DNA from: Collinsella sp. | GTDB lineage: Bacteria; Actinomycetota; Coriobacteriia; Coriobacteriales; Coriobacteriaceae | DNA: 15,479 bases | Assembly: GCA_019425005.1 (NCBI GenBank) | Contig: JAHYYK010000014.1 | Location: forward strand, 4,575-20,053 | Reading direction: 5' to 3' | Shown here: piece after piece, positions 1 to 7,719 of the stretch | How positions within the stretch are numbered: position 1 is the stretch's first letter | Layout of the letters: the number at the start of each line of letters is the position of its first letter | Program-made: the position numbers and the translations under genes | The notes under the pieces: model-generated | What the model was told of the DNA's origin: nothing | Databases searched by the model: none | Seen by the model: the letters and a program-made list of their open reading frames with translations, nothing else

Positions 1-532
1 CAAAAGCGCGGGCGATGCCGACACGCTGACGCTGACCGCCAGAGAACTCGTGCGGATAACGGTTGATGTGCTCGGGGTTCAGTCCGACAACGTCGAGAAG
101 CTCGCGGACACGCTCAATGCGCTCCTCCTTGGTACCCACGCCGTGAATGGTCATGGGCTCGGAGACGATCTCGCCGATGGTCATACGAGGATTGAGCGAA
201 GCATAAGGATCCTGGAAGATAAACTGCATCTCACGACGCATGTCCTTGATCTCGTGCTTGCTCATCTCGGCAACATCTTTGCCCTGGAAGAAGACCTTAC
301 CAGCAGTCGGCTTGGTCAGACGCATGATGGTGCGGCCCGTGGTGGACTTACCGCAACCAGACTCGCCGACCAGGCCAAAGGTCTCGCCCGGATAAATCTC
401 GAACGAAATGTCATTCACAGCAGAGACGACACGCTTGGAAAAACGCTTGGCGAACATGCCGGACTCTGCAGGGAACTCCTTAGAGAGGTGCTCAACCTTC
501 AGCAGCGGAGTACGCTCATTATTGTCTGCCAT
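1..532 (-). CDS. oppF: Oligopeptide ABC transporter ATP-binding protein OppF-like (C-terminus outside window)
   Basis: This is the second ATPase of an oligopeptide or dipeptide importer; with OppD it would power uptake through OppBC on the cytoplasmic face. The 177 residues visible run from the start codon to the ABC signature. They show a Walker A motif GESGCGKST at residues 56-64, a Q-loop FIFQDPYASLNP near 104-115 and the signature FSGGQRQR at 163-170. The Walker B motif, H-loop and C-terminal oligopeptide-transporter domain lie beyond base 1. The ATG at 532 directly follows the oppD stop codon, which ends at 533, so translation is probably coupled. The segment ahead of the nucleotide-binding core (about residues 20-37) is longer than in OppD, which is common in OppF. 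The ATPase assignment is secure; the choice between Opp, Dpp and App substrate class cannot be made from sequence alone. Confidence 0.93.
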   Translation of the reverse strand, partial: MADNNERTPLLKVEHLSKEFPAESGMFAKRFSKRVVSAVNDISFEIYPGETFGLVGESGCGKSTTGRTIMRLTKPTAGKVFFQGKDVAEMSKHEIKDMRREMQFIFQDPYASLNPRMTIGEIVSEPMTIHGVGTKEERIERVRELLDVVGLNPEHINRYPHEFSGGQRQRVGIARAF

Positions 533-1624
533 TTACGCCTCGCCTCCCTTCTTGGAATCCTTGCGCGTACGGGACGTCGAAGGAGCGTTCTTGAGGAACT
601 CGGGGTCGCCGGAATAGTGGCACGCAGAATAGTGGCCAGACTCCGTGACAACACGCTCGGGACGCTGCTTGCGGCACTTGTCCGTCGCATAGGGGCAACG
701 AGGCGAGAACACGCAGCCCTCGGGCAGGTTCATGAGCGAGGGCGGATTGCCGTGAATCGGCGTAAGCGGCTTCTTCTCATCGATGGCCTGCTCCGGGATG
801 GAACGGATAAGACCCCAAGTATAGGGATGACGGCTCTCATAGAAGATCTCGTCAGCAGTACCGAACTCGACGGGACGGCCGGCATACATAACCATGATCT
901 TGTCGGCCATGTCGGCGACAACGCCCAGGTCGTGAGTAATCATGATGATGGCGTTGCCGTTCTTCTCCTGCATTTCCTGCATGAGCTCAATAATCTGAGC
1001 CTGGATGGTAACGTCCAGAGCAGTCGTGGGCTCGTCGGCAATCAGAATATCGGGATCGCAGGCAAGAGCCATGGCGATCATGACGCGCTGACGCATACCG
1101 CCGGAGAACTGGTGCGGATACTCGTTGACGCGCTTCTCGGGCTCGGGAATACCCACGAGGTCCAAGAGCTCGGTGGCGCGCTTGAGCGCCTCCTGCTTGG
1201 AGTAGCCACGGTGCAGACGAAGACCCTCGCCCACCTGCTTGCCGATCTTATAGACCGGGTTAAGGGAGGTCATAGGATCCTGGAAGATCATCGCGATATC
1301 GTTACCGCGAATGTGCTGCATCTCTTCCTCGGTCATCTCAAGGATAGAACGACCGCGATAGCGAACGTCGCCGCCCTCGATCTTTCCCGGAGGCATCGAG
1401 ATGAGGCCCATGATGGTCATGGCGGTCACGGACTTACCGGAGCCGGACTCACCGACGACGCCCAAGGTCTCGCCGCGATCGAGCGTGTAGGAGACACCAT
1501 CGACAGCGCGAACGACGCCATCCTCGGTGTGGAAATACATCTTAAGGTCATCGACCTCGAGCAGATGCTGGCCCTCGGGAACCGGCTGGTCCTTCAGGTC
1601 CACATAGTTCTTGTTCTTCTTCAT
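533..1624 (-). CDS. oppD: Oligopeptide ABC transporter ATP-binding protein OppD-like
   Basis: First ATPase of the peptide importer, 363 aa, complete and of usual family length. Visible motifs are Walker A GESGSGKS (58-65), Q-loop IFQDPMTSLNP (113-123), signature FSGGMRQR (173-180), Walker B ILIADEPTTALD (193-204) and the H-loop histidine H231. The C-terminal oligopeptide-transporter domain carries GCVFSPRCPYATDKC, giving cysteines C304, C310 and C317, with C335 further on. In some DppD/OppD proteins this cysteine set binds a [4Fe-4S] cluster; that is known for relatives and only inferred here. A GAAGGA ribosome binding site lies inside the end of oppC, about 9 nt before the ATG, and only 2 nt separate the two genes. 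The gene belongs to one oppBCDF transcription unit. Confidence 0.95.
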   Translation of the reverse strand: MKKNKNYVDLKDQPVPEGQHLLEVDDLKMYFHTEDGVVRAVDGVSYTLDRGETLGVVGESGSGKSVTAMTIMGLISMPPGKIEGGDVRYRGRSILEMTEEEMQHIRGNDIAMIFQDPMTSLNPVYKIGKQVGEGLRLHRGYSKQEALKRATELLDLVGIPEPEKRVNEYPHQFSGGMRQRVMIAMALACDPDILIADEPTTALDVTIQAQIIELMQEMQEKNGNAIIMITHDLGVVADMADKIMVMYAGRPVEFGTADEIFYESRHPYTWGLIRSIPEQAIDEKKPLTPIHGNPPSLMNLPEGCVFSPRCPYATDKCRKQRPERVVTESGHYSACHYSGDPEFLKNAPSTSRTRKDSKKGGEA

Positions 1625-1626
1625 CC

Positions 1627-2562
1627 TTATGCGTCCTTCATCTTGACGTCGAGGGCGTCGCGCAGACCGTCACCCAGCAGGGTGAAGGCGAGCACCGTCG
1701 AGAGAATTGCCAGACCGGGCATGATCATCATCCAGGGAGCGGTCAGAAGATACTGCTGACCGTCCTGAATCATGGAGCCCCACGAAGGCGTAGGCGGAAT
1801 AACGCCCATGCCGAGGAAGGACAGAGCGGACTCGGTCAGAATGGCGCCACCAATGTTCATGGTTGCGTAGACCACGATAGAGGCGACGGAGTTCGGGAAG
1901 ATGTGACGCACGACGATACGGGCATCGGATGCACCCATCGCGCGTGCAGCGTCAACATAGTCGTTTTCCTTGACCGTCAAGATTGCAGAGCGGAAGACGC
2001 GTGCAATCGAAGGCCAGCCGAGAATACCGATGGCGATAAAGACGTTCTGAAGGCCACGGCCGATAACGGCGATCATGGCGACAACGAACAGCACGTACGG
2101 GAACGCCAGGAAGATGTCCGCACAGCGCATGATGATCGTATCCCAGATGCCGCCGTAGAAACCCGCCAGAGCACCCATGACCAGACCGATCAGCGTGGAG
2201 ATCGCGGTTGCCATAATGCCGACGGACAGCGAAACGCGCGCACCGTAGATAACGCGGACGAGAATGTCACGACCAAGGGCGTCGGTGCCAAACGGGTGCT
2301 CTGCACACGGAGCCAGCAGCGACGTCTGAGCCATGGTGGTCGAGTCGGAAGCCGTCGGCGAACCGAGCCAGGGCTTAGCCCATAGATCTGCGGTCAGTGC
2401 AACCACAACGACGATGATGATCCAGCAGACACCGATAACGGCGAGCTTGTTCTTACGAAGACGCTTAAAAGCGTCGCCCCACAGCGTGCGGGACTTGGCG
2501 GGAGCAGATGCGGCCTTGGTGGCGGTAGCCTGCTCCTGAGACTGAGAATCAGTTTCCTGCAT
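1627..2562 (-). CDS. oppC: Oligopeptide ABC transporter permease OppC-like
   Basis: Second membrane subunit of the peptide importer, 311 aa. A hydrophilic N-terminal tail (about residues 1-35, rich in Q, T, S and A) precedes a membrane segment at about 42-59. The conserved periplasmic-type stretch HPFGTDALGRDILVRVIYGAR (start of the permease core) begins near residue 89, and further membrane segments fall near 108-135, 150-180, 228-250 and 275-298. The EAA loop that contacts the ATPases is DYVDAARAMGASDARIVVRH (201-220), followed by IFPN. A GGGAGGT ribosome binding site 7-8 nt before the ATG supports the start. The gene starts 14 nt after the oppB stop and ends 2 nt before oppD. Substrate class is inferred from the cluster only. 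Confidence 0.94.
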   Translation of the reverse strand: MQETDSQSQEQATATKAASAPAKSRTLWGDAFKRLRKNKLAVIGVCWIIIVVVVALTADLWAKPWLGSPTASDSTTMAQTSLLAPCAEHPFGTDALGRDILVRVIYGARVSLSVGIMATAISTLIGLVMGALAGFYGGIWDTIIMRCADIFLAFPYVLFVVAMIAVIGRGLQNVFIAIGILGWPSIARVFRSAILTVKENDYVDAARAMGASDARIVVRHIFPNSVASIVVYATMNIGGAILTESALSFLGMGVIPPTPSWGSMIQDGQQYLLTAPWMMIMPGLAILSTVLAFTLLGDGLRDALDVKMKDA

Positions 2563-2576
2563 GAGACGTACCTCCC

Positions 2577-3614
2577 TTAGGCCTTATCCGACGGACCGCC
2601 AAGGCGGATGCGCGGGTCGAGGAATGCATAGCTAATGTCGACGAGCAGGTTAATCACCATGACGACGACAACGATGAGCGTAACGCCGCCCATAACGATG
2701 GGCCAGTCACGCATGCTAATGGCGCGATAGACCTCATAGCCGATACCGGGCCAGTTAAAGACCGTCTCGGTCAGGATGGCGCCCGAAAGCATGCCACCAA
2801 AGTCGACACCAATATAGGTAACGACGGGGATGAGTGCATTCTTAAGCGCATGCTTGACGATGATCGCGCGATTGGAGAGACCCTTCGCCTTTGCCGTACG
2901 GATGTAATCCTGGTTCATGACGTCAAGCAGCTGCGAGCGCATAATGCGGGCGGCATAAGCGGTCGAAACCGAAGCCAGCGTAATGGTCGGAAGCACATAG
3001 TGCATCCAATCCTGATACTGAGAGCTGGAACCGCCGGCACCCGAAATCGGCATGGAGAATGCACCGCCCGTGGCGTCCTTGAGAATGACGCCAAAGAACA
3101 GCTGCAGCAACATACCGAGCCAGAAAGCCGGGACGGCAACGAGAATCGACGTGGTGAGCGTTACCAAAATATCCCAGAAGGAATAACGCTTAACCGCCGA
3201 AATGATACCCGCACCGATACCCATGATTGCCTCGAGCACGATGGCGCACGCGGCAAGTTTGACCGTATACGGATACTTCTGGGCAAAGATTTCCGTAACC
3301 GGCAGCTTGCGCTGATACGAATTGCCCAGATCGCCATGAAGCAGGCCGTTCATGTAATACAAGTAACGGTCCACGAGCGACGTTTGAACGGGGTCGCCGT
3401 TCTCATCAAGGATCGCGTTGCCGTCCTCGTCCGACTGGACCAGGTGATAGCGGACGCGAAGCTGAAGCTCCACCTCGGGGGACAGAGCCTTGTCTCCACC
3501 GATCAGCTTGATCGGATCTCCCGGCACGATATTCTGGAGGGCGAACAGAATCAGCGTAACGCCCAAAAACACCGGGATGAACTGAAGCACACGTTTAACG
3601 ATGTACTTACCCAT
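2577..3614 (-). CDS. oppB: Oligopeptide ABC transporter permease OppB-like
   Basis: First membrane subunit of the peptide importer, 345 aa. It opens with the usual N-terminal membrane segment (about residues 8-28) followed by IVPGDP. Membrane segments follow near 118-140, 148-178, 206-224, 262-283 and 308-330. The EAA loop is DYIRTAKAKGLSNRAIIVKH (236-255). Between the YHL of the external loop and the conserved GLLHGDLGNS (90-99) there is an acidic stretch, SDEDGNAILDENGD at 61-74, longer than I expect for this loop. A GGGGAG ribosome binding site lies just before the ATG, beside a short CCCT/AGGG inverted repeat that could partly mask it. The gene is separated from oppA by 156 bp containing a hairpin, and runs on into oppC. 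Confidence 0.95.
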   Translation of the reverse strand: MGKYIVKRVLQFIPVFLGVTLILFALQNIVPGDPIKLIGGDKALSPEVELQLRVRYHLVQSDEDGNAILDENGDPVQTSLVDRYLYYMNGLLHGDLGNSYQRKLPVTEIFAQKYPYTVKLAACAIVLEAIMGIGAGIISAVKRYSFWDILVTLTTSILVAVPAFWLGMLLQLFFGVILKDATGGAFSMPISGAGGSSSQYQDWMHYVLPTITLASVSTAYAARIMRSQLLDVMNQDYIRTAKAKGLSNRAIIVKHALKNALIPVVTYIGVDFGGMLSGAILTETVFNWPGIGYEVYRAISMRDWPIVMGGVTLIVVVVMVINLLVDISYAFLDPRIRLGGPSDKA

Positions 3615-3645
3615 ACCACTCCCCTATCTAGGGATTAACCTAAAT

Positions 3646-3673
3646 GGGATGCCGATCGCCAGACCGGCATCCC
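3646..3673 (-). terminator. Intergenic hairpin between oppA and oppB (partial terminator or 3' stabiliser)
   Basis: GGGATGCCG at 3646-3654 pairs perfectly with CGGCATCCC at 3665-3673, a 9-bp stem with a 10-nt loop. Read on the minus strand it follows oppA by about 97 nt and is followed by only a weak ATTTA stretch, so full termination is doubtful. Such hairpins between a binding-protein gene and its permease genes commonly allow excess expression of the binding protein. That role is inferred here. Confidence 0.6.
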
Positions 3674-3770
3674 AAAATTACCATCAGCCAGTTTACCCCA
3701 GGTTAGGGAGAACTGTATGTTTCCCATGAGGTCTACGTAAATACTTGACCCTCACGGAAGCTGCAAACTC

Positions 3771-5447
3771 TTAGGCGAGCTCAGCGGTACCCAGCTCGGC
3801 ATGCTTCTGCGGATCGACATAGAGGTGCTTGATGCGATCGGAGCCGACGATGGTGTGCGTGTAGAACATAATCGGGATGACCGGGCAGTCGGCAGCGACC
3901 ATTGCGTCGGCCTCCTGCATCTTAGCGACGCGCTCCTCGTCGTCAACAATAGTACGAGCCTCGTCGACCTTGGCGTCGAACTCGGGGTTGTTGTAACCAG
4001 AGCGGTTATCGCCACCGAGGGAGTCGGAGTGGAACAGCGGATACAGGAAGTTGTCCATGATCGGGTAGTCGGCAATCCAACCCAGACGACCGAACTGATA
4101 GTTGAAGTTCTGATACTGCTCGAGCAGGGCAGACCACTCAGGGGTATCGGAGACAGCGGTAACGCCAACCTTGGCGAGGTCGCCGATGATGGACTCCATG
4201 ATCTCCTTGTGACCGCCGTCCTGGTTGTAGGAAAGGGTCACGCTAATGCCACGATCCCCGTTAGCGCCAGCGGGAGCAACCTTGTCGAGGTACTCGTTAG
4301 CCTTGTCGACATCGTAGGCGCAGAACTCCCATGCGCCCTCCTTGTAGCCATCGATGCCCGGAGGAACAATGCCGTCGGCAGGGGTACGGGTACCCTTATA
4401 GATGGTCTTGCAGATGGCCTCACGGTTGATGGCCAGGGAGATGCCCCTGCGCAGGTCGGCGTTGTTGAACGGCTCGGCCGTGGTGTTGCAGGTCAGATAG
4501 TACGTGGAAGGCTCGGCGCCGAGCAGCATGCGCTCGCCGTCACCCATGGTGTAGCCGTCCTTGGACACGCCGCGATCCTTCTTGGCGGCATCGATCTGAG
4601 CGACGGGAACGTCGCAGACATCGAGGTTACCGGCCTGGAACTCCTTGTAAGCAGTCTCCATGTCCTTGATGACCTGGAAGTGGATGCCATCGATCTTGGC
4701 CTTGTCGCCATAGTAATCGTCGAACTTCTTGAGGTTGATCTCCTGACCATCCTCCCACTTGCCGTCCATCATGAACGGGCCGTTACCGACCGGTGCAAGA
4801 TAGAAGCTCTTGGCATCGGACTCGGCGCACTCGGGAACCGGGGCCAGAGCCGGGTGAGAGGCGACGAAGGGGAAGTCGGCGTAAGCGGAAGACAGCTTAA
4901 CGACGAGGGTCTCATCGTCGGGGCAGGTAACACCGCTGAGCTCGGTGGCGTTACCGGCAAGCAGGTCGTCATAGCCCTCGACCATGGAAAGGTGATAGGA
5001 GACCTCGGAAGGGCCGTACTCGGTAGCGATGGCCGACTTGGTGTTGACCAGACGCTCCCAACCGAGCTTGAAGGACTTGGAGGTAACGTCGTCACCGTTG
5101 TGGAACTTGGCCTTCTTGATCTTGAAGGTGAACTCGGTGGCGTCGTCGTTGGCCTCGAAGGACTCGCAAGCCAGCGGAACGATCTCGCCCTTCTCGGCGT
5201 CATAAGAGGTCAGAGCGTCAAAGAGCTGGTACTCGACCTGAGTGCCCTGGTCCTCCTGGACATTGTAGGGGTCGATGCAGACCGGGTTGTTGATGTAGAA
5301 GTTCAGCGTCGAACCGGACTCAGAACCGGAAGCGTCGCCACCCTTCTTGCCGCATGCGGCAAGAAAAGCCATGGAGCTCGCAGCAAGGGTGCCGCCAACA
5401 AAGGCGCGACGACCCATAACGGGCTGGTGGAACATAGAATCAGCCAT
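3771..5447 (-). CDS. oppA: Peptide ABC transporter substrate-binding lipoprotein (SBP family 5), Tat-type signal
   Basis: Extracellular substrate-binding component of the importer, 558 aa from the chosen start, typical for family 5 solute-binding proteins. The N-terminus has a twin-arginine sequence GRRAFVGG (R13, R14), a hydrophobic stretch, then the lipobox FLAAC with the lipidated cysteine at C32 and a low-complexity G/S/D linker. The mature part has the family pattern: a duplicated alpha/beta fold with FKIKKAKFHNGDDVTSKSFK in the first half and DLRRGISLAINREAI further on. A perfect AAGGAGG site (5453-5459) five bases before the ATG at 5447 decides the start; an in-frame start at 5495 has no comparable site and would bury the signal sequence. 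Tat export is inferred from the motif. It is first gene of the opp cluster. Confidence 0.93.
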   Translation of the reverse strand: MADSMFHQPVMGRRAFVGGTLAASSMAFLAACGKKGGDASGSESGSTLNFYINNPVCIDPYNVQEDQGTQVEYQLFDALTSYDAEKGEIVPLACESFEANDDATEFTFKIKKAKFHNGDDVTSKSFKLGWERLVNTKSAIATEYGPSEVSYHLSMVEGYDDLLAGNATELSGVTCPDDETLVVKLSSAYADFPFVASHPALAPVPECAESDAKSFYLAPVGNGPFMMDGKWEDGQEINLKKFDDYYGDKAKIDGIHFQVIKDMETAYKEFQAGNLDVCDVPVAQIDAAKKDRGVSKDGYTMGDGERMLLGAEPSTYYLTCNTTAEPFNNADLRRGISLAINREAICKTIYKGTRTPADGIVPPGIDGYKEGAWEFCAYDVDKANEYLDKVAPAGANGDRGISVTLSYNQDGGHKEIMESIIGDLAKVGVTAVSDTPEWSALLEQYQNFNYQFGRLGWIADYPIMDNFLYPLFHSDSLGGDNRSGYNNPEFDAKVDEARTIVDDEERVAKMQEADAMVAADCPVIPIMFYTHTIVGSDRIKHLYVDPQKHAELGTAELA

Positions 5448-5452
5448 GCCAT

Positions 5453-5459
5453 CCTCCTT
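5453..5459 (-). promoter_or_regulatory. Strong ribosome binding site of oppA
   Basis: AAGGAGG on the minus strand, five bases before the ATG at 5447. It fixes the oppA start and agrees with high expression of the binding protein. Confidence 0.85.
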
Positions 5460-5586
5460 ATGAGATAGGACAAAGAAATGTTCAGTCGGACACATGTCGA
5501 AACAATCCGATCCGAACCATCAAAACGCCGCCCGCTGCTATGGCTGGTTATGCACAACGGACCAACGTTTTGCAATACAGTAGCGC

Positions 5587-5594
5587 ATTTTATA
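5587..5594 (-). promoter_or_regulatory. Candidate oppA promoter -10 region
   Basis: Minus-strand TATAAAAT, about 140 bp upstream of the oppA start, in an AT-rich part of the 294-bp gap between oppA and secG. No well-spaced -35 box is obvious (a TTAACC lies about 20 nt upstream). An alternative pair, TTGCAA-17 nt-CATAAC, lies slightly downstream. Both are weak matches, so the exact promoter is uncertain. Confidence 0.3.
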
Positions 5595-5688
5595 CACAAT
5601 TTGGGGCTAATTCCGGTTAACGGTCGAGAATTTCTTTAGTTGGGCGAAGTATGTGAGGATATTTTGACTCTGTTACAAATATGTAAAC

Positions 5689-5720
5689 AAAAAGGGTCCC
5701 GCACTTACGGGACCCTTTTT
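5689..5720 (-). terminator. Intrinsic terminator of secG
   Basis: GGGTCCCG (5694-5701) pairs with CGGGACCC (5708-5715) around a six-base loop. A-runs on the left and T-runs on the right give AAAAA/TTTTT flanks in both directions. On the minus strand it lies about 20 nt after the secG stop and ends in TTTTTGTTT. It is symmetrical enough to work on either strand. Confidence 0.92.
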
Positions 5721-5741
5721 GAATATTTATGCGGCTCGTGC

Positions 5742-5996
5742 TTAGTAGCCGACGATGCCCTGCGGGAAGAAGAACATGCACAGCACGACGCACACGGCAA
5801 ACACGACAGCCATGATGACGGTCAGGCGGTCGAGGTTCTGCTCCATGACGCCCGTGGCAGAGCTGGAGTTATACAGCGAGCTAGCGATCATATCCGAAAC
5901 GCCGGTGCCCTTACCGGAATGCATCAGGACGAGAATCGTCAGCGCCACGGCAGAGACAGCCCAAACGACAAACAGAAGAATCTGGAACGGACCCAT
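5742..5996 (-). CDS. secG: Preprotein translocase subunit SecG
   Basis: Small membrane subunit of the SecYEG protein-export channel, 84 aa, usual size. Two membrane segments are visible, at about residues 4-25 and 58-77, joined by a cytoplasmic loop containing HSGKGTGVSDMI (26-37), which matches the glycine-rich loop of the family. An AAGGAG site 7 nt before the ATG supports the start. It lies 164 bp after gpmI, beyond the gpmI terminator, and is followed by its own terminator, so it is probably a single-gene unit. secG directly after the glycolytic genes is a conserved arrangement in many Gram-positive bacteria. Confidence 0.95.
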   Translation of the reverse strand: MGPFQILLFVVWAVSAVALTILVLMHSGKGTGVSDMIASSLYNSSSATGVMEQNLDRLTVIMAVVFAVCVVLCMFFFPQGIVGY

Positions 5997-6032
5997 AGAT
6001 AAGCTCCTTAATAGAACAGTTTAAACTCCAGT

Positions 6033-6041
6033 ACTGTACCA
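6033..6041 (-). promoter_or_regulatory. Possible extended -10 promoter for secG
   Basis: Minus-strand TGGTACAGT fits an extended -10 (TGn plus TAnnnT), 37 bp upstream of the secG start and downstream of the gpmI terminator. No clear -35 was found. The need for a promoter here follows from the strong terminator upstream; the exact site is a guess. Confidence 0.3.
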
Positions 6042-6100
6042 CAATCCCCCGCTCTCCCCTACCTGCCACTCAAGGACGGGGTGGAAATGGCAGAAATACC

Positions 6101-6133
6101 AAAAAGGGGGTTGTCCGGTTGTGGACAACCCCC
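6101..6133 (-). terminator. Intrinsic terminator of the pgk-tpiA-gpmI unit
   Basis: GGGGGTTGTCC (6106-6116) pairs perfectly with GGACAACCCCC (6123-6133) around a six-base loop. On the minus strand the stem is followed by TTTTTGGTATTT, starting about 28 nt after the gpmI stop. Confidence 0.93.
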
Positions 6134-6160
6134 TTACTAGAAAACGGTATTTGTTTTCTC

Positions 6161-7714
6161 TTAGGCCTCGGTGGCGAGCACGCGACCCGTCATCTCGGCG
6201 GAAGGCTCAATACCAGCCATGGTGAGCATGGTCGGAGCGATATCGGAAAGACGGCCGTCCTCGATACCGGTGAGCTTGGCCTTCTCATCAACGATGATGA
6301 ACGGCACACGGTTGGTGGTGTGAGCCGTGAACGGATGCTTGGAACCGTCGGAAGCAACGTCAAACATGTGGTCGGCGTTGCCGTGGTCGGCGGTGATCAG
6401 CGCAAAGCCACCCTTGGCGAGAATCGCCGGGACAACCTTGGACAGGGCATCGTCAACAGCCTCGACGGCCTTAACGGCGGCGTCGAAGACACCGGTGTGA
6501 CCAACCATGTCGCAGTTCGCGAAGTTCACGATGTAGAAATCAGCGCGATCCTCGTTGATGGCGGCGACAAGCTTCTCGGTAACCTCGGGAGCGCTCATCT
6601 CAGGCTGCAGATCGTAGGTAGCGACCTTGGGGGAAGCGACGAGCACGCGCTCCTCGCCCTCCTTGGGCTCCTCGATGCCGCCGTTGAGGAAGAACGTCAC
6701 GTGGGCGTACTTCTCGGTCTCGGCGGTGTGCAGCTGCTTCAGGCCATTGGCGGCGATAACGTCGGCCAGGACGTTCTCGGGGAACGTCTTGGGGAAGGCG
6801 ACCTCAACGTCAAACGTCGGATCGTACTCGGTCATCGTCACAAAGTGCGAAAGCTTGATCTGCTCGCGCTCAAAGCCGTCGAACTCCTTGTCCGTGAACA
6901 CGCGGGTCATCTGACGAGCGCGGTCGGGACGGAAGTTGAAGAAGATGGCCGCGTCGCCCTCGTGGATGCCCTCATTGTGGGCAGCGAAGGGCTCGACGAA
7001 CTCGTCGCCGCGCGGATCCTTCTCATAGTAGGCCTTGATACCGGCAACGGGGTCGGTATCGGCATCGGACGCGTTGACCATGACGTCGTAGGCGCGCTGG
7101 ATGCGCTCCCAACGATTATCGCGGTCCATGGCCCAATAACGGCCCGAGACGGTGGCAACGCGAGCGTCGCAACCGGTCTCCTCGGAGATCTTAGCCAGGA
7201 AGGCGCAGAACTCGCTCATGTAGCCGGCACCGGACTGCGGGTCAACGTCGCGGCCATCCATGAAGGCGTGGACGCGAACGGTCTTGACACCGTGCTCGGC
7301 AGCCATCTTGACCAGAGCCTCGACGTGGTTCATGTGAGAATGAACACCGCCAGGGCTCATAAGGCCCATGAGGTGGAGAGTCTTACCGTCAGCCTTGACA
7401 TCGTCCATAGCCTTGACGAAAACCTCGTTCTTGGCGATGGAGCCGTCCTTGATGGCATTGTTGATGCGCGAAAGCTCCTGGAACACGATGCGGCCGGCAC
7501 CGATGTTGAGGTGACCCACCTCGGAGTTACCCATCTGGCCGTCGGGAAGGCCCACGTCCTCGCCCGAAGCACCGAGCGTGGTGTGGGGGTACTTCTCGTA
7601 CAGGCCATCAAGGAAGGGCGTCTTGGCAGCGGCGACGGCGTTCTCGCCATCGGCCGGAGCAAGGCCGCAACCATCCATGATGATCAGGAGTGCAGGAAGA
7701 TGACGCTGTGCCAT
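6161..7714 (-). CDS. gpmI: 2,3-bisphosphoglycerate-independent phosphoglycerate mutase
   Basis: Cytoplasmic glycolytic enzyme interconverting 3- and 2-phosphoglycerate without 2,3-bisphosphoglycerate; it needs two metal ions, usually Mn. The protein is 517 aa, normal for the family. Visible motifs are IIMDGCG with metal ligand D14, GQMGNSEVGHLNIGAGR with the catalytic serine at S64, HAFMDGRDVDP, VSGRYWAMDRDNRW, FFNFRPDRARQ, NCDMVGHTG and the metal site TADHGNADH near 441-449. The start lies 5 nt after the tpiA stop, with a modest AGGA site, so it is co-transcribed with tpiA. A strong terminator follows. No alternative dPGM gene is visible in the window. Confidence 0.97.
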   Translation of the reverse strand: MAQRHLPALLIIMDGCGLAPADGENAVAAAKTPFLDGLYEKYPHTTLGASGEDVGLPDGQMGNSEVGHLNIGAGRIVFQELSRINNAIKDGSIAKNEVFVKAMDDVKADGKTLHLMGLMSPGGVHSHMNHVEALVKMAAEHGVKTVRVHAFMDGRDVDPQSGAGYMSEFCAFLAKISEETGCDARVATVSGRYWAMDRDNRWERIQRAYDVMVNASDADTDPVAGIKAYYEKDPRGDEFVEPFAAHNEGIHEGDAAIFFNFRPDRARQMTRVFTDKEFDGFEREQIKLSHFVTMTEYDPTFDVEVAFPKTFPENVLADVIAANGLKQLHTAETEKYAHVTFFLNGGIEEPKEGEERVLVASPKVATYDLQPEMSAPEVTEKLVAAINEDRADFYIVNFANCDMVGHTGVFDAAVKAVEAVDDALSKVVPAILAKGGFALITADHGNADHMFDVASDGSKHPFTAHTTNRVPFIIVDEKAKLTGIEDGRLSDIAPTMLTMAGIEPSAEMTGRVLATEA

Positions 7715-7719
7715 ATGTC

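Noticed and set aside
205..1287. Near-identical short stretch around GGATCCTGGAAGAT in both oppF and oppD (near 208 and 1275).
   Set aside because: It encodes the conserved Q-loop of both ATPases, so it reflects paralogy rather than a repeat element.
50..1759. Very long plus-strand open frame (569 codons) opposite oppF and oppD; similar ones opposite oppA (3801-5468), gpmI (6119-7852), pgk (8420-9745) and gap.
   Set aside because: Each mirrors a well-identified minus-strand gene, shows repetitive low-complexity composition (rich in L, V, G, D, H) and no recognisable domain. Biased codon use in GC-rich, highly expressed genes creates such antisense frames.
5448..5495. 16-residue N-terminal extension of oppA.
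   Set aside because: The ideal AAGGAGG site lies directly before the internal ATG at 5447 and the signal sequence then begins normally.
5564..5569. AACGTT upstream of oppA, echoing the core of the gap palindrome.
   Set aside because: The flanks are not palindromic and a six-base match is expected by chance.
5303..5599. 98-codon minus-strand frame over the oppA start and leader.
   Set aside because: It overlaps the oppA signal region in another frame, has no ribosome binding site and no family features.
5640..6024. Plus-strand frames opposite secG that could suggest a divergent small gene.
   Set aside because: They cross the secG terminator, lack a ribosome binding site and look like antisense shadows.
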